Source of the DNA: Sulfuricurvum sp.
GTDB lineage: Bacteria > Campylobacterota > Campylobacteria > Campylobacterales > Sulfurimonadaceae
Assembly (NCBI RefSeq): GCF_028681615.1
Contig: NZ_JAQUHV010000001.1
Span: 62,001-126,000, forward strand
DNA: 64,000 bases
Direction: 5' to 3'
A model generated the notes under the pieces. The model did no database searches and was not told the origin of the DNA. It saw nothing but the letters and a program-made list of their open reading frames with translations. Below are positions 44,645-53,461 of the stretch, piece by piece. Both the position numbers and the translations under genes were made by a program. The first letter of the stretch is position 1. The number at the start of each line of letters is the position of its first letter.

Positions 44645-46294
44645 ATGGCTCATAATTCAGAGGTTTTAGCGTTAAAATACCGTCCTCGACGTTTCGAAGA
44701 GCTTATCGGACAGGAAAGCATCTCTCAAACCCTCTCTCTTGCCCTTGATTCGGGGAGACTTTCGCATGCCTATCTCTTCTCGGGACTTCGCGGTTCGGGT
44801 AAAACCTCTACCGCACGGATTTTTGCCAAATCTCTTATCTGCGAAAATGGGCCGACTTCCGCTCCGTGCGATGTGTGCAGCCACTGTGTTATGGCGAATG
44901 AAGGGCGCCATATCGACATTATCGAGATGGACGCCGCATCCAGCCGAAAAATCGACGATATCCGCGATCTGATTGAACATACTAAATACCGTCCCGCCAG
45001 CGCAAAGGTAAAGATTTTTATCATCGACGAAGTACACATGCTCACTAAAGAGGCGCATAATGCGCTTCTCAAAACCCTTGAAGAGCCGCCTGAATACGTT
45101 AAATTCATTCTAGCGACCACTGATCCGCTCAAACTGCCGCCGACGATTCTCAGCCGAACTCAGCATTTTCGGTTCAAACGTATCAGCCACCCGAACATCG
45201 TCCACCATCTGAGCCATATTCTCCATCTCGAAAAAATCGATTATCAGCCTGAAGCACTCGACATCTTAGCCCGCAGCGGTTCAGGTAGTCTACGAGACAC
45301 TCTAACCTTGATGGATCAAGCGATCATCTATTCCAAAGGGTTCGTAGACGTTAAAACGGTTGCCGATATGCTGGGGCTCCTCGATCCTGATTATATCAGC
45401 CGCCTTTTTGATGCTATTTTTGCAAAAGACCGTGTCAGCTTGATACACATGCTCCAAGAACTCGAAGCATACGAATCCGAAATGGTAGTCGATGAATTGA
45501 TCGCCTATCTCAAAGAGCGTCTCTACGAAGGAGATCATCGGTTTAGTCCGCTGGTAATCGAACGCTTTTTCCGGATCCTCAGCGATGCCAAAACTCTTTT
45601 CGCCATCAACGCCGACGGCGGCTTTGTCGTGAGCCTCGTGCTGTTTAAAATGATCGAAGCGCTCAAGATCAAAGAGATCGACGAGATGATCGAGTCACTC
45701 GAATCACGCGTCTCTCACGCACCGGCTCATGCAACACCTGTTTCTGCACCTGTAGCGGCAGCCGAAACCCCTACCGTACATGTTACACCGACTCCCCCAG
45801 CCGTAAAATCGCAGTTTGAACAGCTGTGTGAACGGATCAGTGACCGCAGCGATGAGTTGGGAGAGTGTTTTAGAAAGAACGTCACCTTTCTCTCGTACGA
45901 AGACAATACCCTTACGTGGGAGAGTTGTGCGGAAGACGGTGATAAAGAGCTTCTCAAAAACAGTTTCGGAATCATCCGCCAGTTTGTTCGGGAAATTTAC
46001 GGGATCGATACGCAGATCAAATCGCAAGGGTGCACCAAGGTGGCCGAAGAGCCCATTCCTTCTCCACAGCAAACAGCTGAAACAGTAATAGCTGAACCTG
46101 TGAGTGAAGAGATTACCGATGAACCCGCATCTATGATTGAAGAGAGCGAAATCGGTGTCGGAAGCTGTGTCAGCCAATGCGATGAAAGCAGTGTCAAAGA
46201 GTTTGACGGGAGCGATGTCCTCAAAGAGCCGATGATCAAAAAAGCAGCCGAACTCTTCGAAGCGACGAAAATTACGGTGCAATCGAAAGTCTGA
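44645..46294 (+). CDS. dnaX: DNA polymerase III subunit gamma/tau
   Basis: Clamp-loader ATPase. The core has RPRRFEELIGQESISQTL, Walker A in GLRGSGKTSTARIFAK, the zinc-binding cysteines in APCDVCSHC, the Walker B region DEVHMLTKEAHNALLKTLEE and SRTQHFRFKR. Domain III ends near 365, followed by a Pro/Ala- and Glu-rich tail (about 365-549) expected to be flexible and to bind polymerase or helicase. No frameshift heptamer was checked for in detail. AAAGGAGACAGC gives a strong start. 549 residues. Confidence 0.96.
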   Translation: MAHNSEVLALKYRPRRFEELIGQESISQTLSLALDSGRLSHAYLFSGLRGSGKTSTARIFAKSLICENGPTSAPCDVCSHCVMANEGRHIDIIEMDAASSRKIDDIRDLIEHTKYRPASAKVKIFIIDEVHMLTKEAHNALLKTLEEPPEYVKFILATTDPLKLPPTILSRTQHFRFKRISHPNIVHHLSHILHLEKIDYQPEALDILARSGSGSLRDTLTLMDQAIIYSKGFVDVKTVADMLGLLDPDYISRLFDAIFAKDRVSLIHMLQELEAYESEMVVDELIAYLKERLYEGDHRFSPLVIERFFRILSDAKTLFAINADGGFVVSLVLFKMIEALKIKEIDEMIESLESRVSHAPAHATPVSAPVAAAETPTVHVTPTPPAVKSQFEQLCERISDRSDELGECFRKNVTFLSYEDNTLTWESCAEDGDKELLKNSFGIIRQFVREIYGIDTQIKSQGCTKVAEEPIPSPQQTAETVIAEPVSEEITDEPASMIEESEIGVGSCVSQCDESSVKEFDGSDVLKEPMIKKAAELFEATKITVQSKV

Positions 46295-46297
46295 GTC

Positions 46298-47059
46298 TTA
46301 TCGCTCTTTTCGTTTCCACACGGACATCTGAGACAGGGTGTATTGATATTTGCGCGGCGTCTCCCGAATGACGAACGGAACATCTTCGACATTCACTAAA
46401 TCAAAATTCTCATTTAAAATTTCTTTGAGCCCTTCTAACGTGCTCACTTCGTTTCCCTCAGAATCGTAATACCCCCCTATCCAAAATTCTTTTGCCGTAT
46501 ACTCTTCCAACCAGGTATAAGGGGATGTCAAAATCAAATATCCGTAATCATTGATCCGGGTATGGATCGTTTTCAAAAAGAGTTTCGGTTCGTACAAACG
46601 GTCGATGAGATTTGTCGCCATAACCAGATCGTATTCGGCTAAAAGCGGCATCAGATCGCACGCGTCCCCCTGAAAAAATTCCACTTTTTCTCCCACCTCA
46701 TCGAGGCCGAGAGATTTCAGACAAACCTCTTTGCATTGCTTAATATCCCCCTCACTGTTCAGCGCATAGGAAATACATCCATCCCTTTGGATATCGTTAG
46801 CGATGTTTATAAACGCTTGCGAGTAATCGACACCACTGACATATTCAAACGCTTTTGCCAATTCAAACGAAGCACGTCCTGTTGCACATCCCAAATCAAG
46901 AGCACGCCTTTGAGGAATCGAGGCAGAGTAAGAGATCGCTTTTTGGGCACACACTTTTGCAAAATTTTCAACACCTAAATATGCGTCTCCGTACTGAAAC
47001 TCGCAATATTGGGAAACCAATGCATTCGTTTCGTAGATATTTTCTTTTTTGTTTTCCAT
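46298..47059 (-). CDS. SAM methyltransferase of the 4-mercaptohistidine (ovothiol) N1-methyltransferase type
   Basis: A class I methyltransferase: ALDLGCATGRASFELAKAF is motif I, VSGVDYSQAFINIAND is motif II and LVMATNLIDRLYEP motif IV. The start, NIYETNALVSQYCEFQYGD, and the end, WEEYTAKEFWIGGYYD-like with YTWLEEYTAKEFWIGG, resemble the C-terminal domain of OvoA that methylates 4-mercaptohistidine. Here it stands alone at 253 residues. The sulfoxide synthase half is not beside it, so the role in ovothiol synthesis is inferred. AAGGAG precedes the ATG. It follows an ADP-ribosylglycohydrolase-like gene by 22 bases. Confidence 0.75.
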   Translation of the reverse strand: MENKKENIYETNALVSQYCEFQYGDAYLGVENFAKVCAQKAISYSASIPQRRALDLGCATGRASFELAKAFEYVSGVDYSQAFINIANDIQRDGCISYALNSEGDIKQCKEVCLKSLGLDEVGEKVEFFQGDACDLMPLLAEYDLVMATNLIDRLYEPKLFLKTIHTRINDYGYLILTSPYTWLEEYTAKEFWIGGYYDSEGNEVSTLEGLKEILNENFDLVNVEDVPFVIRETPRKYQYTLSQMSVWKRKER

Positions 47060-47081
47060 ATATGCTCCTTGAGTGGTTAAT

Positions 47082-48146
47082 TTAGCTTCTAAGCAACGGG
47101 AGTTTATTCAGCAGGTTTTCGCAATAGTCCCACTGTTCGAGCGTCTCTCTCCACTCACCGGGAATCGCGTCCACCCCTTTATAGGCACCGAGCACCATTC
47201 CGATCGCAATACTCCGCGAAGCGTTATCGCCGCCGACCATTGCATTCGCCTGCAATGCTTTTTTCAGCCCCTCTTCCTCATCCGCGTATTTTAAAATAAA
47301 ATAGACCGCTCCAGGAAGCGTCCCTTCCGTCGGACTGGCTTTGCCTACTTTGATCGGTTCGGAGCGTCCGATGTCCCACAAGCGTGCCATACTCGTCAAT
47401 GCCAGATCATCGGCAAACGGCTCTTTTGAAAGTGCGCTATCCGGGTTCGTCGCTTCGCGGAACTTTGCAATGGCCTGAGCGACTTTCGTCTCAAAAAAGC
47501 CCCCCATCTGCACCGCAACCGCTTCGATGGCATCGGCAGGCTTAGCCCCTTGGATCACACGATGGGTGACACGGGCAAAAAACTCTCCCCCTCCGAGGGC
47601 ATGGAGATCTTTGTGGGTGAACATCGCTTTGCGTGCAACGTCGGAGAGTTCCTCTTCGCTCTCATAATATCCATGTGCTGCAACATGGCGAATCGCCATC
47701 GCATTGGAAATACCGCCGAGCTGCTCGATACTCATTCCCCGTTTTACTTGTCCATACGTCTCTTTCGTCATGGTGCAGATCCATGAACCCCATCCGTTTT
47801 CGAGCCGATTCATCCAATGCGGAATAATAGCCGCTACATCAAAAGCTCTTGGAGGTTCGGAGATCGCCGCCAGATGTTCCAGAACCAGAATATTATAATC
47901 ACCGTAATCCGTGCTTCCTCCGGCGCTCTTTCCGGGATGGTAGTTGCGTTCACCCCAGCCGATGCCGTGGGTCTGTCCCCCCATCATCTCACCGGGTGAC
48001 ATATACTTTTCGATCGGCTTTCTCCCGTAGGCTTCGAATATTTTGTGTGCATCATACTCGTAATGGTTCCCGAGACACAGTGCGTCACCGACAATGGCAC
48101 CGAAAAATGCCCCTTTGATTGCTTCTTTTTTGGATCTGGTATTCAT
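47082..48146 (-). CDS. ADP-ribosylglycohydrolase family protein, atypical metal motif
   Basis: A DraG/ADPRH-fold protein of 354 residues. Family landmarks are GAFFGAIVGDALCLGNHYE (12-30) and a C-terminal ALQANAMVGGDNASRSIAIG. The usual metal motifs are altered: the first-site S-D-D-T is GSTDYGD (77-83), and the C-terminal GGDTDT is GGDNAS. This is like the crystallin-type and other diverged members, so classical ADP-ribose hydrolysis is uncertain. It lies upstream of and 22 bases from the ovothiol-type methyltransferase, suggesting a shared pathway. Confidence 0.8.
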   Translation of the reverse strand: MNTRSKKEAIKGAFFGAIVGDALCLGNHYEYDAHKIFEAYGRKPIEKYMSPGEMMGGQTHGIGWGERNYHPGKSAGGSTDYGDYNILVLEHLAAISEPPRAFDVAAIIPHWMNRLENGWGSWICTMTKETYGQVKRGMSIEQLGGISNAMAIRHVAAHGYYESEEELSDVARKAMFTHKDLHALGGGEFFARVTHRVIQGAKPADAIEAVAVQMGGFFETKVAQAIAKFREATNPDSALSKEPFADDLALTSMARLWDIGRSEPIKVGKASPTEGTLPGAVYFILKYADEEEGLKKALQANAMVGGDNASRSIAIGMVLGAYKGVDAIPGEWRETLEQWDYCENLLNKLPLLRS

Positions 48147-48304
48147 ATCTTGCAGCCTAATTTTTGATTGATTGTAGCCACCAAAATTTTAATTTCGCCT
48201 AGATATTTTGCCTCTATTTTTCTTCTTTGACTTCTTTAAGGCTAAAACTAAGAGAATGAGCCCCCTATTTGACGTACTATGGGTACTTACACACTGACTT
48301 CCTT

Positions 48305-48333
48305 GCTATTAAGTTTTTTTTCAGGTATAATAT
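48305..48333 (+). promoter_or_regulatory. Promoter of cspA
   Basis: TTGCTA (48305-48310) and a perfect TATAAT (48328-48333) with a 17-base spacer. Predicted start near 48340. Confidence 0.75.
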
Positions 48334-48339
48334 CTCCAT

Positions 48340-48698
<359 letters not shown>

Positions 48699-48704
48699 TT
48701 TCAC

Positions 48705-48730
48705 TGACGGGCAGATTTCTTTGCCCGTCA
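48705..48730 (+). terminator. Hairpin terminator after cspA
   Basis: TGACGGGCA and TGCCCGTCA make a perfect 9-bp GC-rich stem with an 8-base T-rich loop, 7 bases past the stop. There is no T tract afterwards. Confidence 0.65.
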
Positions 48731-48794
48731 CCTCTCCTATCGTTCTACAAAGGCACCATCAGGTGTTTTTCCGAACCGATCTAAAGGAACCCCC

Positions 48795-48980
48795 ATGGAA
48801 AGCAAAGAAGCCGTTTTAGAAGCATTAAAAGAAGGCAAAAAGCTAACCAGCAATGTCACCGGGTTGCAATATACCCTTATCGGTGGACAATTGCACGCCC
48901 GTAACAGTGAAAAAACCGACTGGCACGAAAGTGAACTTAGTTTCGACAATCCTCCCTCATGGCTAAACCTTCGCGCTTAA
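48795..48980 (+). CDS. Hypothetical protein, 61 aa
   Basis: A small acidic, soluble protein without recognised domain: MESKEAVLEALKEGKKL, then a beta-like half (TGLQYTLIGGQLHARN). AAAGGAAC precedes the ATG. Good codon use and the ribosome site support it as real. Its stop codon lies in the loop of a perfect 10-bp hairpin, and the next gene starts 13 bases later, so the two are probably co-transcribed. Confidence 0.65.
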   Translation: MESKEAVLEALKEGKKLTSNVTGLQYTLIGGQLHARNSEKTDWHESELSFDNPPSWLNLRA

Positions 48981-48990
48981 GCGAAGGTTT
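48965..48990 (+). terminator. Hairpin spanning a stop codon and the next ribosome site
   Basis: AAACCTTCGC and GCGAAGGTTT are a perfect 10-bp stem with loop GCTTAA, which holds the stop codon. The right arm contains GAAGG, the ribosome site of the methyltransferase gene starting at 48994. It could be a terminator or a translational coupling switch. Confidence 0.55.
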
Positions 48991-48993
48991 GCT

Positions 48994-49644
48994 ATGTCCC
49001 CCATACGATTCCGCTACCAAACCATCGAATTTCCAAACTCTGACATACACGTTCGAACGCTCCGTGATACCCAACAATATTTTGACACCGATAATATGGC
49101 AGAAAAACTAGGAATATCCTCCGCTTCGTGGCCCATGTTTGGCGTAATCTGGGATTCGAGCAAGATTCTTGCCCATCTCATGAGCGATTTTGACATCGAA
49201 GGAAAACGGATATTAGAGGTCGGATGTGGTATCGGGCTCGCGAGTCTCGTCCTCAATCACCGTTCCGCCAATATCTCTGCAACCGATTACCATCCCGAGG
49301 CGGAACGTTTTATGGATGAAAACACCCGTATCAATAATGACAAACTCATCCCATTTATCCGAGCAGGTTGGGAAGACATCGAGAGCACTTTGGGAGAATT
49401 CGATCTCATTATCGGAAGCGATCTGCTGTATGAACGTGACCATGTCGAGCTCTTGGCAGGATTTATCAATCGCCATACGAAACGTACCTGTGAGGTTATT
49501 ATCGTCGATCCCGGTCGCGGAAACCACTCAAATTTCAGTAAAAAAATGGTGAGTCTCGATTTTGACCACACGCAGAGCAAACCGATCCATACCGACTACC
49601 TCACCTTCCCCTTTAAAGGGCAGCTCCTACGTTACACACGCTAA
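48994..49644 (+). CDS. Class I SAM-dependent methyltransferase (METTL/Methyltransf_16-like)
   Basis: A soluble methyltransferase of 216 residues. Motif I is ILEVGCGIGLASLVLN (about 73-88), followed by ISATDYHPEAERFM (motif II) and FDLIIGSDLLYERDH (motif IV/post-I). The WPMFGVIWDSS and IGSDLLYE patterns recall protein-lysine methyltransferases, but the substrate is not shown. Its ribosome site lies in a hairpin of the preceding gene. Downstream is an unrelated cupin gene. Confidence 0.8.
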   Translation: MSPIRFRYQTIEFPNSDIHVRTLRDTQQYFDTDNMAEKLGISSASWPMFGVIWDSSKILAHLMSDFDIEGKRILEVGCGIGLASLVLNHRSANISATDYHPEAERFMDENTRINNDKLIPFIRAGWEDIESTLGEFDLIIGSDLLYERDHVELLAGFINRHTKRTCEVIIVDPGRGNHSNFSKKMVSLDFDHTQSKPIHTDYLTFPFKGQLLRYTR

Positions 49645-49713
49645 ACGCATTTTTTTAACAACCGTAAAACGATTCTATGTTACCCTTGTGCACTTTCTAT
49701 TTACGAGGTCATT

Positions 49714-50073
49714 ATGTTCTTGCACAAACACATCGATAGCATCGAATCCGCCGCGCAAAAAGCCGGACGCGGAGTCGCCATGAAAATGCTTCTCTCACCG
49801 GATGAATCGCCCAACTTTGCAATGCGTAATTTTACGATCGAAGCGGGGGGTCATATGCCGCTGCATACCAATACGGTCGAACATGAGCAGTATGTCCTCA
49901 GCGGTCGTGCGAAAGTCATTATCGGAGATAAAACGATTGAAGCAGGTGCGGGAGACGTGTTGCTGATCCCTGCGGGCGTACCCCATAGCTATGAAACGCT
50001 CGGAGACGAAACGTACAGCTTTTTGTGCCTTGTCCCGAAGGGAACGGATGTTATTGAAGTACTGGCCTGTTAA
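49714..50073 (+). CDS. Cupin-domain protein
   Basis: A small beta-barrel protein of 119 residues. The metal-binding cupin motifs are present: HMPLHTNTVEHEQYVLSGRA (first, with two His and a Glu) and GDVLLIPAGVPHSYETLG (second, His). It is probably a metal-binding enzyme or sensor for a small molecule; which one is not shown. GAGGTC precedes the ATG. It ends convergently with a phosphatase gene. Confidence 0.85.
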   Translation: MFLHKHIDSIESAAQKAGRGVAMKMLLSPDESPNFAMRNFTIEAGGHMPLHTNTVEHEQYVLSGRAKVIIGDKTIEAGAGDVLLIPAGVPHSYETLGDETYSFLCLVPKGTDVIEVLAC

Positions 50074-50092
50074 TCCGGGACAGCCTTTTCCC

Positions 50093-50845
50093 TCAAAGAT
50101 TGATCGTAGCGATCGAATCAAATACCCCATCCGGGGTAATTCCCCGGTTCATATCTTCAGGGCTGAATTTTCCCGTTTGAACCAAAACCGCCCTCAACCC
50201 CGCTTCCTGTGCCCCTAAAACATCGCTTTCGATATCATCTCCGATCATCAGTGTTTCATGAGGTTCTACCCCCATTGCCGCACATGCGAGACGATAAAAA
50301 TCACGGCTCGGCTTTCCGACGATACGAGATTCTTTGCCGCTGGCATATTCGAGTGCCGCCACAAATCCCCCTGCATCCATACTGAGTTCCCCGTCACTGT
50401 CTTTGAAATAGCGGTTTTTAGCGGCGGCGAGAAGTTCCCCTCCGTTTTTCAGGACTCTGAACGCACGGTTGAGATGCTCATAAGTAAAGTTTTCCTGTGC
50501 ATCTCCGACCACGACATAACGGCAAGGCTCCGTCGGCAAGCCGTCAAAAAATGCGCTTGCACTGTCGGTGAGAAGATAACACGCACCGCACCCCTCCTGC
50601 TCAAGCAGCAGCCGGGTGACGTCCAGCGCCGTCATCACCTCATTAGAGGATATATCAAATCCCATTTGTTGGAGCGTTCCCACTACCTGTGCACCTGTTT
50701 TTTGGGTAGTATTGGTCAAAAACCGGATGGGATAGTGTTGTTTGATCCGGGCTATCGCTTCGATGGCTCCGGCTATCGGGGTCTCCCCCTCATAAAGGAC
50801 ACCGCCGATATCACACAATACGGCTTTAATCGGAAAAGGTACCAT
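50093..50845 (-). CDS. HAD-IIA phosphatase (NagD/LHPP-like)
   Basis: A haloacid-dehalogenase phosphatase of 250 residues with a C2-type cap. Motif I is CDIGGVLYEG (Asp12), where the usual second aspartate is replaced by glycine, as in phosphohistidine/phospholysine phosphatase (LHPP) relatives (DISGVL). Motif II is LTNTTQK, the conserved Lys is in IVGKPSRDF, and motif III is MIGDDIESDV. The ATG at 50845 with GGAG ahead is used, not the GTG at 50851. Substrate unknown. Confidence 0.83.
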   Translation of the reverse strand: MVPFPIKAVLCDIGGVLYEGETPIAGAIEAIARIKQHYPIRFLTNTTQKTGAQVVGTLQQMGFDISSNEVMTALDVTRLLLEQEGCGACYLLTDSASAFFDGLPTEPCRYVVVGDAQENFTYEHLNRAFRVLKNGGELLAAAKNRYFKDSDGELSMDAGGFVAALEYASGKESRIVGKPSRDFYRLACAAMGVEPHETLMIGDDIESDVLGAQEAGLRAVLVQTGKFSPEDMNRGITPDGVFDSIATINL

Positions 50846-50891
50846 CGTCACTCCTTTTTCAAGGTCTGATACTGCGTACTAAAAATGCTCT

Positions 50892-51023
50892 TTAGTTATT
50901 GGTCCCGCGAATAACACGTTTTACATCACTGATGCCGTCATCCACACCGCTATTAAACTCTTTAGCGGTACATCCGCCCAACATCAAAATAGCTAATACC
51001 GATAATACTATTGTACGCGTCAT
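50892..51023 (-). CDS. Small lipoprotein, 43 aa
   Basis: A short gene: MTRTIVLSVLAILMLGGCTA, continuing to end with VKRVIRGTNN. It has a full lipoprotein signal with lipobox LGGC (Cys18) and a short 25-residue mature part. AGGTAGGAAA is the ribosome site. It resembles entericidin-type small lipoproteins in size and shape only. It stands alone between a phosphatase and the TatD-like gene. Confidence 0.75.
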   Translation of the reverse strand: MTRTIVLSVLAILMLGGCTAKEFNSGVDDGISDVKRVIRGTNN

Positions 51024-51093
51024 ATAGTTTCCTACCTTTTATACTTGATTCTGAAATTATATCGCGTTTGGCATTCATACTCTGTTTAAAACA

Positions 51094-51693
51094 TCAGCTT
51101 TTGCGGAATCCGAACAGCTCCAGCGAACTTTTGGTCGCACGTGCGATAATACTCTGTTCCGGTCGGAACATCGCATCCGAAATCACTTTCACTGCTGTGG
51201 TAATGGCGTCGAAATCATGATTCGGATAACTGCTTTGGAGGACGATCCGGTCCATGCTTAGAGTGCTTAAGGTATCAGTATCAAACGCCCCAATATTCTC
51301 GGCACCGAGCGCGAGATAAAAATTTGCCAATGCACTATGCTCACGTGTCGCATTGAGGATAATACCTTTGCTCTCACCTAGTGCATATACAACGGCATCA
51401 TTCAGACGGGATTCATCAATCACGACCGGTTTGCCCGAAGCCGGAAGAAGTGAGCTGTCTTCATCGCACAAGATCGAAAATGCGACACAGTTTTCATCGG
51501 CTTCGTGCTGCAGGTGCAAGGGAACGGAGTAGAAGATACTCCCGTATTCGCTTGCAATCTCTTTTGCAGATGCGATTTCTGCCGTGTCTGAGGGATGCAG
51601 AATAAACATCTGCACCATCGTGTCTTCCATAATCTCATCCAGATTATCAAAAAAATCCTCGTCGGCGTGATGCAGATTGACGTCGATCGTCAT
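51094..51693 (-). CDS. TatD-like protein lacking the metal-binding histidines
   Basis: A 199-residue protein. Start MTIDVNLHHAD resembles the TatD opening D-x-H-x-H but reads D-V-N-L-H, and the C-terminal part (ALGAENIGAFDTDTLSTLS, then IIARATKSSLELFGF) aligns with the TatD ending around N-A-x-x-L-F. The central catalytic loops are short or missing. I infer a degenerate TatD fold with lost DNase activity. AAAGGGGAA precedes the ATG. Confidence 0.55.
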   Translation of the reverse strand: MTIDVNLHHADEDFFDNLDEIMEDTMVQMFILHPSDTAEIASAKEIASEYGSIFYSVPLHLQHEADENCVAFSILCDEDSSLLPASGKPVVIDESRLNDAVVYALGESKGIILNATREHSALANFYLALGAENIGAFDTDTLSTLSMDRIVLQSSYPNHDFDAITTAVKVISDAMFRPEQSIIARATKSSLELFGFRKS

Positions 51694-51738
51694 GGTTCCC
51701 CTTTGGAATAATGTTATCCTGGGTATGCAAATCCAATT

Positions 51739-52392
51739 CTATGCGAAACTTTTGCTCAATGACCGTTTATACGAAACCAGAGAAAATCTTCGAACGCTCT
51801 TTGCGCGGAGATAATAGCGATGATAGATCCAGTACGAACTAAGCGCTCCGATCGCACTGCCGATCGCGACATCACTGAGATAATGCTGCAACAGGACGAT
51901 ACGGCTAAGGACGATCAGCAATGCCAAAACGATAAAGAGCGGTTTGTATTTCGGGTTTAGAAGAGCGAGTGCAACAAAAAAAGAGAATGCCGTGGCGCTG
52001 TGGCCTGAAGGAAACGAGTAAAAAGCACTTTCAAATTTAAAACCGCTAAACCCGTATTGCTGATTTTCGAAAAACAGTTCCGGACGCATCCGCCCTGCAA
52101 TCACTTTGACGACATCGACGATCAACCCGCTGATGGCTACCGCACTGAAGATGTAGAGATTCTTACGGGCGAAGTGTTTATCGCTTCTGCGATAGATGAG
52201 ATAAAACAAAAACGTTCCGATAAGGGGATATTTGGAATCCCCGAACTGGGTAACGGCATGAAAAAAAGTGTTGGAGACATTGATCCCCAACGTATGGATA
52301 TAGAGGGCAAGTGCCTGATCCACATACCAATACGATAAAAAAGCCGATGCGAAAAGCAAAAACGCATAATTTGATATCAGAGCTCTGTTCAT
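51739..52392 (-). CDS. PAP2-family membrane phosphatase
   Basis: A type 2 phosphatidic acid phosphatase with about six membrane spans. The three catalytic motifs are complete: KVIAGRMRPE, SFPSGHSAT and SRIVLLQHYLSD. Such proteins act on lipid phosphates at the periplasmic face, for example undecaprenyl pyrophosphate, lipid A or phosphatidylglycerophosphate; which is not decided. The ATG at 52392 (AGGA ahead) is chosen; a further 45 open codons upstream have no fitting features. 217 residues. Confidence 0.88.
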   Translation of the reverse strand: MNRALISNYAFLLFASAFLSYWYVDQALALYIHTLGINVSNTFFHAVTQFGDSKYPLIGTFLFYLIYRRSDKHFARKNLYIFSAVAISGLIVDVVKVIAGRMRPELFFENQQYGFSGFKFESAFYSFPSGHSATAFSFFVALALLNPKYKPLFIVLALLIVLSRIVLLQHYLSDVAIGSAIGALSSYWIYHRYYLRAKSVRRFSLVSYKRSLSKSFA

Positions 52393-52473
52393 GCCGATGC
52401 ATCCTAGGTTAAAAAATTGCAAAAGTGTACAGAGTGATGATAACGGTAAGGTAACGTCGGTACAATTCCACCT

Positions 52474-53106
52474 ATGAAAACACAGATCCTTTTTGACAAC
52501 GACGGCGTCCTCGTCGATACCGAACATTGGTATTTCACCGCCAGTGCCGAGATTTTAAACACGATGGGATTCCATCTGAGCGAAGAACGCTACCGTGAAA
52601 TCATGATAAACGGTCAAAGCGCCTTTCTTATCGCCGAAGAAGCAGGTATACCGATCAGTGAAACCGATCAATGGCGCGCACGCCGAAACGAGCTCTATCA
52701 GCACTATCTACGTACCGAAGAGATCGCTATCCCCGGTGTCAAAGAGGTACTCGCAGAACTCTCGGAGCGTTTCCGCATGGGAATCGTCACCTCGGCACTG
52801 AGATGCGATTTCGAACTCATCCATGCCTCACGGGGACTTACCGACTACATGGACTTCGTCCTCTGCAGCGGAGAATACCCCCGTGCCAAACCCTACCCTG
52901 ATCCGTACTTGATGGGGCTGGAGCGTTTGGGAGGAGAAAAAAGCGAGACGATCATCGTCGAGGATTCGGAACGGGGGCTCCGTTCTGCGGTGGGTGCGGG
53001 GATCGAGTGCGTCATCGTGCACAACCGCTTTACCGAAAGCCACGACTTTAGCAAAGCGACCCATCGGATCCAAACGCTCGAAGAATTATTAACACTACTC
53101 ACATAA
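52474..53106 (+). CDS. HAD-superfamily hydrolase (beta-phosphoglucomutase-like)
   Basis: A soluble HAD phosphatase with an alpha-helical cap. Motif I is FDNDGVLVDTEH (nucleophile Asp8), motif II has IVTSALR, motif III the lysine in AKPYPDPYLMG and motif IV VEDSERGLRSA. The name follows the common beta-phosphoglucomutase group, but phosphoglycolate or other sugar phosphates are possible. 210 residues. Divergent from the PAP2 gene; followed 10 bases on by ywbE-like gene. Confidence 0.87.
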   Translation: MKTQILFDNDGVLVDTEHWYFTASAEILNTMGFHLSEERYREIMINGQSAFLIAEEAGIPISETDQWRARRNELYQHYLRTEEIAIPGVKEVLAELSERFRMGIVTSALRCDFELIHASRGLTDYMDFVLCSGEYPRAKPYPDPYLMGLERLGGEKSETIIVEDSERGLRSAVGAGIECVIVHNRFTESHDFSKATHRIQTLEELLTLLT

Positions 53107-53116
53107 AGGAGAGACA

Positions 53117-53308
53117 ATGGACGGCAAGGAACGCAAAAACATCATGTCAGGCAAACGGGTAAGCATCGTCCTCAAAGAGGATCAATCGACAGGAAGATTA
53201 ACCGAGGGGATCGTCCGTGATATCCTCACCAAATCACCGAATCATCCGCACGGGATAAAAGTACGGCTCATGAGCGGAGAAGTGGGACGGGTCAAAGAGG
53301 TGTTTTAA
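53117..53308 (+). CDS. YwbE family protein
   Basis: A 63-residue protein of the YwbE family, whose role is not known. The conserved core GKRVSIVLKEDQSTGRLTEG continues as VRDILTKSPNHPHGIKVRL and GEVGRVKEVF, which is nearly the whole protein. AAAGGAGAGACA precedes the ATG. It is probably co-transcribed with the HAD phosphatase 10 bases upstream. Confidence 0.88.
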   Translation: MDGKERKNIMSGKRVSIVLKEDQSTGRLTEGIVRDILTKSPNHPHGIKVRLMSGEVGRVKEVF

Positions 53309-53461
53309 TCTTTCGTAAAACTGCATCGTCACGACAGCAAACAAGACATTTATCCGACCGCTATTTTCAAGCTATAGAAGTAGTATAAAGTATTGGCCGA
53401 GAAAAAATTGCTGGAAAAATTCCGTCAACTTTCTTCACGAAATTGAATCAAAGGAAAAAAA

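Noticed and set aside
45727-46282. Large minus-strand frames opposite the dnaX tail
   Set aside because: They are in the shadow of dnaX codons and have no independent start signal.
53394-53416. Possible sigma54 promoter (TTGGCC ... TTGC) before the aldehyde dehydrogenase
   Set aside because: The distance between GG and GC is three bases longer than the sigma54 spacing requires.
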